Assembly (NCBI GenBank): GCA_018676275.1
Contig: JABHFC010000255.1
Coordinates: forward strand, 1 to 13,589
Length of the DNA: 13,589 nt
Direction of reading: 5' to 3'
Origin: Gammaproteobacteria bacterium
Lineage (GTDB): Bacteria; Pseudomonadota; Gammaproteobacteria; Eutrophobiales; Eutrophobiaceae
In this document: one piece after another, positions 1-6,900 of the stretch
Layout: every line of letters starts with the position of its first letter
Numbering within the stretch: position 1 is the stretch's first letter
Translations under genes and position numbers: made by a program
Notes under the pieces: generated by a model
What the model was told of the DNA's origin: nothing
The model's database searches: none
What the model saw: the letters and a program-made list of their open reading frames with translations, nothing else

Positions 1-752
1 TAAATGGTCACGCAGATATTACATCGAGAGCATCGCAGTTTACCTTGCATCCCGGCTCAGCCTGGATATTCACCACTCCGGAAGCGACAAACACGACTTT
101 CCATGACTCAAATTGTTTCCGTAATATTAATATTTGTCTCTCTTATGATGCTCTAAAAGACTATCTCGCGAATGAGTTCGATTTACCGATTACACGTACT
201 ATAAAATTCCAGAAAAACCCCGTTAGAGTAAATCCCGATTTCCGATTCCTGCTCGATTACACCCGCTGGCTAACCACTCGAATCGATTCCGATGTCAGCA
301 GCATGTTGGTAAGTAGTACGCATTTGACAAAACATATCCATGACACCTTATTAGGCTTACTTATCTCGACCCTGGATAATAATTTCCGGGAACAATATTG
401 TTCCCGGAACGATAAAATCGCTTCACCCGTTTATGTACGTCAGGCAGAAGAATTTATTCGCGATAATGTTTTTGAACCCATTACTGTAAACGATATCGCC
501 AAGCAAGTTGGTGTCGCCGTACGAACACTGCATCTTGGCTTTCAGAAATACCGTAACTACAGCGTTTCTGAATTTTTACGTGGTGAACGTCTTCAACATG
601 CTCGTAATCTATTAGTCTCAGCGAAACAAAATAATTTAACTGTCACTGATGTTGCCTATTCCTGTGGTTTTTTTCATCTAAGCAAATTTGCCGCCGCCTA
701 TCAGAAAAAGTTTGGCGAAAATCCTTCCGAAACGCGACAACGGGGAAGTTAA
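1..752 (+). CDS. AraC/XylS-family transcriptional regulator, 5' end cut off by window edge
   Basis: This is a DNA-binding transcriptional activator or repressor. The last ~105 residues form the AraC double helix-turn-helix. The first HTH reads around EPITVNDIAKQVGVAVRTL; the second contains the family signature from VAYSCGFFHLSKFAAAYQKKFG to NPSETR. The upstream ~140 visible residues resemble the N-terminal ligand-binding domain of XylS/FeaR-type regulators (AraC_binding_2), with little conserved sequence. The frame is open from base 3, so a TTG at 45 is unlikely to be the real start. About 249 residues are visible, against ~310-330 for the family, so roughly 60-80 N-terminal residues lie outside. 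It is convergent with the molybdopterin oxidoreductase gene, 165 bp away. Its link to the catabolic operon is unknown; aromatic-catabolism regulators often belong to this subfamily (inference). Confidence 0.9.
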   Translation, partial: NGHADITSRASQFTLHPGSAWIFTTPEATNTTFHDSNCFRNINICLSYDALKDYLANEFDLPITRTIKFQKNPVRVNPDFRFLLDYTRWLTTRIDSDVSSMLVSSTHLTKHIHDTLLGLLISTLDNNFREQYCSRNDKIASPVYVRQAEEFIRDNVFEPITVNDIAKQVGVAVRTLHLGFQKYRNYSVSEFLRGERLQHARNLLVSAKQNNLTVTDVAYSCGFFHLSKFAAAYQKKFGENPSETRQRGS

Positions 753-917
753 TCCAGCCGTAAATGTTTCGCCAAGCGCTGAATAACGTTCACCTCGTAG
801 TAAAAAAACATCTCACTACTTTAACTACAGAACTCTGTTTCTTTCACATATTTGAGAATGTTTCGATTCAGCTTGATAATAACGAGTGCCCAAACATCGT
901 TAATGGAAAAGTCTTAA
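753..917. other. Convergent intergenic region, no clear terminator
   Basis: This stretch separates the convergent AraC-type gene and the last gene of the catabolic operon. I see only weak dyads, such as GTAGT/ACTAC with a 14-nt spacer around 801-824 and ACAG-AACT-CTGT around 826-837. None has a GC-rich stem followed by a T-tract in either direction, so transcription end points cannot be assigned. Confidence 0.5.
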
Positions 918-3662
918 CTAACCAGCCGACTTGCAACGACTAATAGAAACTTTAGTCGCCTCAATACTTGAGCCTGTACCGTCAAGAAGATCCATGTTCA
1001 TGGGGACCAGCTTGTTGACACTGGGTATTTTCAGATCCTTCACAAAGGGTGTATTCCATTGCCCGAACTGTCCAAGCATGACGATCACGTCTGGTCGCAT
1101 CCCCAAACGTAAACGAGCCTGACCACGGCTTTTGGCTACAGGTGAAACAACTTCTATCCAGTCGCCATCTTCAATACCAAGTTCTTTGGCCCTGGCAGAT
1201 TGAATCATGATCCCATCATGTCCTTTAATATTACTTGCTACTTCGTGCATTTCCTGGCTGGCTGCATTGGTTCCCCAGGCGAATTGCATACTGCGAGCGC
1301 TGAGCAACCAGTAAGGATAATCGTCCGCCTTCACTTCGTAATTGCGTTCGACAATTTCATCCCACATCTTATTAAGATCATTAAATTCCGGTAGTGCTTC
1401 GTATTCCTGAAGTTGACGATCCCACCAGTGAATATCATTCTCATGCAGACGATTACCTAATTGCTGCCCCATGCGATAAACCTGTTCCTGGTATGGCAGT
1501 TCAAAACGCAAACCTTCGTCCTCCAGCTTCGGATACAAATACCAGTGCAGTGAGGAAAACGGACGCGTTAAGTAGCCATTTACTCGAAACCAGTCAAGAT
1601 CGCGAGTTTCCTTGCCGTCACTCAAATCGGTGCTGGCTGCCTTGCAAATGGCATCCCAGATCTCATCGGGATCATGCAGATGTTCTTTATCAAGACTGAA
1701 ATCATAGGCGTCGGTCTTTAAGGGAATTCCACAGGCACCCAGGTTAATCTGCTCGTTGTACTCGGCAGTCATATCGAGGCGTTCTGCAAGCTGGTTACAT
1801 ATCCAGGCAAAATCTTTTACCTTGCCCGGTGGTTCAATCACGCGTTGCTTCAGACCCCAGCCCTCTGCTTCCCACTGCTGTTCCATGTAATGTGTACCGC
1901 CAATGCGCGCCAGGTAGTCACTTTCCAGATCAACGGCTTCCGGCAAAATTAGATCAGCAAAATGATTGGTTTCATCATGGGTATAACCAAAGGCGACCGT
2001 GAAGGGGAACTCCGATAGCGTCTCTTCTATCCTGTCTGTCTCGGAGAAGGAGACAATGGGATTACATTTATAAACAAACCATACGTCCGGCGGATTCGGC
2101 TTCGGCATGCTCTCTGCACCCCTGCCCTGCAATCGAAGCCAGGACAAAGAGGTTGAACCGAGCATGGGTGCGTAAAACTCAGTACCAACTGAGGGTGTGA
2201 TCACATTATGCGCATGTCGCATGACGGTATCCATGGTCCACTCGCCCTTCCTGGTGGAATTAAATGATGACTTCATGAAGCCATCTACACCAGGTGTGAC
2301 ACTGGCCCAACGATCCCAGTTTGGCCCTACAATAAGAGAAGTGGAACCAAGCAGACCACCCGGCACTTCCAGAGCCCCTACCAGTATCTGCATTACTGCC
2401 CTGGCCCAGACGCATTCGTATCCGCCCCAGCCATTATTGGTGGTCTTACCGAGTACAATGGCCACAGGTCGTAATGGAAGTTCACGACCCTCCACCAAGC
2501 AGGTCTGACCGATACATGCCTCGTCGACAAAGGCGTTGGCTAACTCGCGGATCTTTGCTGCAGGTACATCAGAAATGGATTCCGCCCATTCTGGTGTACG
2601 TGCTTCCATGTGTAATTTCAATGCCTGGAAAGAAGGACTGGCAATGATATTTTCGTATTCCCAGCGTTCATCATCAGCACCAATTTCTACCGAACCCTCT
2701 ACCGTAAATTCTCCCTCAAGTGCGGGGTCAACCCCTTCTGTATCGAAAACAACTGCACTGTTAGTTTTGTTGTCCCAAATTAGCGGCTTACTTGTTTCAG
2801 GATCGCGCAGGTAATAACCATTTGGCGCAATCAAATACGGCGATGCCGTTTTATGTTTTAGAAAATTAACATCCAGATCATCAAGCGGGCGTTCGTGCAA
2901 CAGTACATGGATCATTGAAAACAATACCGCATTATCCGTTTGCGGTTTAATCGGCACCCACTCCGTTGCGTTGGCACCGGTTACCGACAAATGCGGTTCA
3001 AACTGGTAACGTTTGCTGCCTCGATTACGCGCATTGGCATTTCGATAGACACCGGTCACACCACCGGATGCATCAACGTTTACACCAAATGCGAGTACTA
3101 AATTACTAAGCTTGTTATCTGCCAGTACAGTAAAACCGCGGTGCCATAGTTCATGAAACATGTGCTCTGAATGAGAACATTTGACCGTACCACCTGCACC
3201 GAGACTGAAATCGATTGGTCCCCAGGCACCAAGAAAAGCGGTTAAGGTACCGCCGTAAAACATCGGTTTACCGGCACCACCGGTGCTGAATGCGAAGCGG
3301 GCATCACCGTTTTCATCCAGCAAACCCTTATCACGCATTGCCTGCATTCGTGTTGCTACTGTATCAAGCGCTTCTTCCCAGCTTATCTCAACCCAACCAG
3401 GATCCTCATCTCTACCTTTTTTGGGATTACTGCGTTTTAAGGGATTTAATATTCGGTGCGGGTTATAACTTTTCTGAACCACACCAAAGGCTTTAACACA
3501 GACTTTACCATTAGCGGGGTGAACACCATCAGCATTAAAATTCGGTTCAACTTTTGTGGCGACGCCATCGACAACTTCAACGGTTAACAAATCCGGACCG
3601 TTGACGCATTGATAACAATAAGTAGGAACTTTCTTTGATACAGGCTTTGTCTCGGCATTCAT
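918..3662 (-). CDS. Molybdopterin (DMSO reductase-family) oxidoreductase, large catalytic subunit
   Basis: This 914-residue protein is a member of the Mo/W-bis-MGD oxidoreductase family. An N-terminal Fe-S domain (residues ~13-75) has C16, C19 and C55; the usual third cysteine of CxxCxxxC falls on P23. The main molybdopterin domain follows (~80-650), with C162 in a KCSHSEH context as the likely Mo ligand. The C-terminal dinucleotide-binding domain (~785-905) begins around YPYWLLSARS. There is no twin-arginine signal, so it is probably cytoplasmic. It is the last gene of the operon, 76 nt after the ThDP decarboxylase, and its Shine-Dalgarno is weak. No Fe-S or membrane electron-transfer subunit is encoded nearby. 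Its N-terminus resembles sequences I associate, without certainty, with phenylacetyl-CoA:acceptor oxidoreductase (PadB)-like enzymes. The family is secure; the substrate is unknown. Confidence 0.9.
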   Translation of the reverse strand: MNAETKPVSKKVPTYCYQCVNGPDLLTVEVVDGVATKVEPNFNADGVHPANGKVCVKAFGVVQKSYNPHRILNPLKRSNPKKGRDEDPGWVEISWEEALDTVATRMQAMRDKGLLDENGDARFAFSTGGAGKPMFYGGTLTAFLGAWGPIDFSLGAGGTVKCSHSEHMFHELWHRGFTVLADNKLSNLVLAFGVNVDASGGVTGVYRNANARNRGSKRYQFEPHLSVTGANATEWVPIKPQTDNAVLFSMIHVLLHERPLDDLDVNFLKHKTASPYLIAPNGYYLRDPETSKPLIWDNKTNSAVVFDTEGVDPALEGEFTVEGSVEIGADDERWEYENIIASPSFQALKLHMEARTPEWAESISDVPAAKIRELANAFVDEACIGQTCLVEGRELPLRPVAIVLGKTTNNGWGGYECVWARAVMQILVGALEVPGGLLGSTSLIVGPNWDRWASVTPGVDGFMKSSFNSTRKGEWTMDTVMRHAHNVITPSVGTEFYAPMLGSTSLSWLRLQGRGAESMPKPNPPDVWFVYKCNPIVSFSETDRIEETLSEFPFTVAFGYTHDETNHFADLILPEAVDLESDYLARIGGTHYMEQQWEAEGWGLKQRVIEPPGKVKDFAWICNQLAERLDMTAEYNEQINLGACGIPLKTDAYDFSLDKEHLHDPDEIWDAICKAASTDLSDGKETRDLDWFRVNGYLTRPFSSLHWYLYPKLEDEGLRFELPYQEQVYRMGQQLGNRLHENDIHWWDRQLQEYEALPEFNDLNKMWDEIVERNYEVKADDYPYWLLSARSMQFAWGTNAASQEMHEVASNIKGHDGIMIQSARAKELGIEDGDWIEVVSPVAKSRGQARLRLGMRPDVIVMLGQFGQWNTPFVKDLKIPSVNKLVPMNMDLLDGTGSSIEATKVSISRCKSAG

Positions 3663-3738
3663 TGCTTATGTGTCCGCTAAAAAGTTAATTTTGTTTTCAT
3701 AGCACTGATCACTTCATTTCCACTGCTTTAAAATATAT

Positions 3739-5418
3739 CTATCTTAAATTCTCACTTAACATTTTGAATGCATATGAAACGTCATAAGCATCAATATGTA
3801 TTTCAATCAGCAACGGACCTGGCCCCTTGTGATTGTCCGCCCGCTCTAAGGCTGTTTCAAGATCATCTTCAGTAAAAACCTCTGAACCTGTCACGCCATC
3901 AAATATTTCACACATCTTATGGTATTGCCAGTGAGCTACATCATTAAATGCACCATCGTGTATCAGTCGCTCTGCCGTATAGCCTTTGTTATTGACAAGA
4001 AATATTATAGGCGTAACACCATAACGCACCATACTGGACAATTCATGTCCACCTATCTGAAATGAACCATCGCCGACCAAGACTAAAACACGACGATCCT
4101 TTTCCGCCGCGAGACAAGTACCCAGAGAAGCTGCGAAACCATGTCCTATCGCTGCCCAGTAACTGGACGCCATATACTTACTACCCTCCGGTAGTTGTAT
4201 CTGTACCGCGTTTACTGCTGCCGGCCCATCTGCAACCAGGATGTCATCAGACTTTATAAAATGAGCGAGCCTTTGATAAAGGCGATCACTTGTCATTTTT
4301 GCGCTTGAATCTACGTCATAAGGATCATTTGACCGGTAATAGAATACGTTTCTCGGAACAGATTCCATAGTCCCTACATTCTCCGGCAATGAGCTCAACA
4401 AACCATCTACGAGATCGACAATTGAGACATTGTCATAAGTGATTTCTCCGGCCTTCACTTTTCTGTCGAAAACCCATACACAGTTTTTTTGGTCTAAACT
4501 TGCTAATGCCCCGCCAAAATTGAAATCAGAATCAACGACTCCCAGGAAGAGTAAGGTATCTGCTGATTCAACAAATTTATTAACCTCCGGATCACTACAG
4601 CCGCCCTGATAAATACCAACGCATTGCTCCAAGTGTTCAACATAATAGGGTTTTTCATCAAACATGGAGATGACGGGAATATTTGCATGACGTACCAGTT
4701 GGACGACAGTATCCTGCAAACCCGATCGAGATACTTCTTGTCCTAATAGAATCGCAGAATTCTCTTTACCACTTAATCTGTCCGTCAGCATTTTCAGTGC
4801 CTTATCAAGTGAAGCCTTATCACTTTCTATGCACACATTATCGTAATTAATTGAGCTCAATTCCGCCGACTCACAAACCTGGGATTGAACGTCCATTGGT
4901 ATTTCGAGATAAACAGGCCTGCTTTCCCTCAGACATATCTCCAGCGCTTCATCAATCATTGCTGGTGCCGATGATGCATCAGATACAAATTTGGCATGTG
5001 CCGTGATTTGTGAAAATATATTAATGGAAGCATCATATTTTTTTGGCAAGGTATGATGCATAGTCGGCTGTGTTAGATAGTTCGCTGCAGGTGGGCCACC
5101 GGAAATTAATAGCAGAGGAACTTTCTCTGCATACGCACCGGCAATCGCATTCACAGTGCAAAATGAACCCGCGCCGTAAGTAACTGCAATCGCAGCCAAA
5201 CCTTTCTCTCTGGCATAACCATCAGCCGCATAGCCACAATCCAGTTCATTACAGGCGGCAATATGTTCAATTTTACTGTCCATTAATATCTGAAAGAACG
5301 GTAATATAAAATCACCCGGGATACCAAATACATGTTCAACGCCTAATTGATGGAGTCGCTCCAGTAAATAGCCTGTTACGGTTTTTTGCCCATTATCTAT
5401 CAAACCAGATTGATTCAT
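3739..5418 (-). CDS. Thiamine-diphosphate-dependent 2-oxo-acid decarboxylase (pyruvate/indolepyruvate decarboxylase family)
   Basis: This 559-residue protein probably performs non-oxidative decarboxylation of a 2-oxo acid to an aldehyde. The N-terminal PYR domain (~11-180) has D36 in PGDF, the cofactor-activating E58 in NELDCGYAADGYA, and the histidine pair H121-H122. A central domain (~200-350) follows. The C-terminal PP domain (~375-545) has the ThDP/Mg motif from GDGS (449-452) to NN (476-477), then GYTAE with E483 and IHDG. D, E, HH and GYTxE together are the catalytic set of pyruvate, indolepyruvate and phenylpyruvate decarboxylases, not of acetolactate synthase. The start overlaps the UbiD stop by ATGA (5415-5418), implying translational coupling. 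Whether the substrate is pyruvate or an aryl-pyruvate/aryl-glyoxylate cannot be decided from sequence. Confidence 0.9.
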   Translation of the reverse strand: MNQSGLIDNGQKTVTGYLLERLHQLGVEHVFGIPGDFILPFFQILMDSKIEHIAACNELDCGYAADGYAREKGLAAIAVTYGAGSFCTVNAIAGAYAEKVPLLLISGGPPAANYLTQPTMHHTLPKKYDASINIFSQITAHAKFVSDASSAPAMIDEALEICLRESRPVYLEIPMDVQSQVCESAELSSINYDNVCIESDKASLDKALKMLTDRLSGKENSAILLGQEVSRSGLQDTVVQLVRHANIPVISMFDEKPYYVEHLEQCVGIYQGGCSDPEVNKFVESADTLLFLGVVDSDFNFGGALASLDQKNCVWVFDRKVKAGEITYDNVSIVDLVDGLLSSLPENVGTMESVPRNVFYYRSNDPYDVDSSAKMTSDRLYQRLAHFIKSDDILVADGPAAVNAVQIQLPEGSKYMASSYWAAIGHGFAASLGTCLAAEKDRRVLVLVGDGSFQIGGHELSSMVRYGVTPIIFLVNNKGYTAERLIHDGAFNDVAHWQYHKMCEIFDGVTGSEVFTEDDLETALERADNHKGPGPLLIEIHIDAYDVSYAFKMLSENLR

Positions 5419-6824
5419 CCTTGCATCTCATAATTATCTAGATTGACTTTCTGAAAGGCTGCCCGGATTAATTCTTCCTTTCGTAAAAAAGGAACGGTGG
5501 CATCCATACCCATTTTAGTTATTGTTGCGCCGTTCCCTTCTGCATTAATTGTGACCATCGGATTAAGCATGTGACCAAATTCGTTTTTTAGCAAAATCAG
5601 ATCAGTATCTGCATTAAAGCGGGTGGAGATTGCCCATGTAATTTCATTCGCATCGTATATATCAACATCGGTGTCAACAGCAACAACCCATTGCAGGGGG
5701 TTGAATGCACTAAATGTTTCCACGATTGCTTCTCTTCCTACACCTTCTCGATCGTTTTCCACCTGTACTATTGCCTGGTAGTAACCACCGCCACCAGAAG
5801 AGAGGTAAACCGCCTTAACCTGGGGCACCTTGCCCTTCACTGCTTCGAGTAAATTACCTTCACCCGCAAACCCGGTAGCCACTAAACTTTCCGGACCGCC
5901 CAACAAGGTTTGAAAGATGGGTTCTTTCCTGCGACTGATCCCGGTTACTCTTGCAACCCAACGTTTGTCGACCGTGGCATAGTGGCCTGTGACTTCAGCA
6001 AAAGGCCCTTCGTCTTCACGAACGCCGGGAAGGATTTCTGCTTCGACAACAAATTGCGCATCTGCGAAAGCATATGTATCAATGGAATTCGCCTTGATGA
6101 AGTCAATCGGACGACCAATCATATGGCTGGCTATACCCACTTTTCCATCACCTTGTTTTGGCATGGCTGCCGCAAACCATACTGCCGGCCCCATACCGAT
6201 ATTGAGTGTAATTGGTAAAGTTTCGTTGCGAGATTCTGCAACTGCCAGGTATTCGCCAAGGTGTCTTTCCGGATCAATCAGAAATGTCATCCGATCCTTT
6301 CCTGTTACCATAAACCGTCGCAAGGAAATATTCGGCACACCGGTTAAAGGGTTCCGTACAATCATCACCGAGGAGTTAAAATATCTGCCTCCGTCTTTTA
6401 ATGCATGCAGCGGAATCGGCAAATTGCCTAAATCGATTTCTTTTTCAATGACTTCATTGGCTGACGCTTTTTCCAATACCCTGGATGGAAAGCGATCCTT
6501 ATCTTTTCGCCAGTTATCCAGACAAGTTCCCATAAAGCTGGAAACTTCATTCGTAGAAACTCCAAAGACACTGGCAGTAATTTCCCTGTCCAATAACATG
6601 CCACACAGTACGGGATATGCACTATCCTTAACTTTTTCAAAAAGCATGGCTTTTCCACAACCTGATTTGTGCGAAGCGTAAATTATTCCTGCCAATTCGT
6701 ATTTTGAGTCTACTTCCGATTTAACCCGGATGAGGTTCCCGGTTTTATCAAGAAAGTCGATACAACTTTTCAGATCAACAAGTCTGTTGGCGCGATTAGA
6801 AATGTCTTTAGTACTGGTCTGCAT
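5415..6824 (-). CDS. UbiD-family prenylated-FMN-dependent decarboxylase
   Basis: This 469-residue protein is a UbiD-family (de)carboxylase, which uses prFMN to decarboxylate, or in some cases carboxylate, aromatic, heteroaromatic or alpha,beta-unsaturated acids. Visible signatures are N165 and R170 in the PNISLRRFMV block, H188 in ERHLGEY, E261/E263 in VVEAEIL, and the EGPFAE motif with E272 and E277. The N, +5 R, +23 H and E-x4-E spacings agree with the metal/cofactor and Glu-Arg-Glu catalytic residues I recall for Fdc1/UbiD. Length is normal for the family and there is no signal peptide. A strong Shine-Dalgarno (GGAGG) supports the start. No ubiX (prFMN synthase) lies in the window, so cofactor must come from elsewhere. 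The paired ThDP decarboxylase gene is translationally coupled. The substrate is unknown. Confidence 0.93.
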   Translation of the reverse strand: MQTSTKDISNRANRLVDLKSCIDFLDKTGNLIRVKSEVDSKYELAGIIYASHKSGCGKAMLFEKVKDSAYPVLCGMLLDREITASVFGVSTNEVSSFMGTCLDNWRKDKDRFPSRVLEKASANEVIEKEIDLGNLPIPLHALKDGGRYFNSSVMIVRNPLTGVPNISLRRFMVTGKDRMTFLIDPERHLGEYLAVAESRNETLPITLNIGMGPAVWFAAAMPKQGDGKVGIASHMIGRPIDFIKANSIDTYAFADAQFVVEAEILPGVREDEGPFAEVTGHYATVDKRWVARVTGISRRKEPIFQTLLGGPESLVATGFAGEGNLLEAVKGKVPQVKAVYLSSGGGGYYQAIVQVENDREGVGREAIVETFSAFNPLQWVVAVDTDVDIYDANEITWAISTRFNADTDLILLKNEFGHMLNPMVTINAEGNGATITKMGMDATVPFLRKEELIRAAFQKVNLDNYEMQG

Positions 6825-6828
6825 TACT

Positions 6829-6833
6829 CCTCC
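6829..6833 (-). promoter_or_regulatory. Shine-Dalgarno for the UbiD gene
   Basis: On the minus strand the sequence reads GGAGGAGTAATG. This is a near-perfect anti-16S match only 4 nt from the ATG at 6824. It fixes the start codon and gives the second translational pair (UbiD plus ThDP decarboxylase) its own strong initiation site after the 76-nt gap. Confidence 0.75.
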
Positions 6834-6900
6834 GATATTACTATTTTTTCGACTGTTATATTTTCAATTTATTAGTCAATTAATGTTGATGTCAGGAAAA

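Noticed and set aside
45..47. TTG as the start codon of the AraC-family gene
   Set aside because: The frame is open to the window edge and the protein would be far shorter than the family, so the real start lies outside.
1394..2508. Plus-strand open frames of ~100 codons within the molybdopterin gene
   Set aside because: They are shadows of a well-supported coding sequence, with no Shine-Dalgarno or recognisable product.
3663..3738. Terminator between the ThDP decarboxylase and molybdopterin genes
   Set aside because: No stem of useful length with a T-tract is present in the minus direction, so readthrough is more likely than a separate transcript.
3739..5418. Acetolactate synthase or benzaldehyde lyase assignment
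   Set aside because: The His-His pair, GYTxE and IHDG are features of the pyruvate/indolepyruvate decarboxylase branch.
5989..6681. 230-codon plus-strand open frame
   Set aside because: It is antisense to the UbiD gene, whose protein shows clear catalytic motifs. The antisense translation is low-complexity Ser/Arg-rich with no recognisable domain.
6825..6900. Separate promoter or terminator between the HyuB-type gene and the UbiD gene
   Set aside because: The gap is AT-rich, so weak hexamers appear everywhere. No paired -35/-10 or terminator hairpin stands out.
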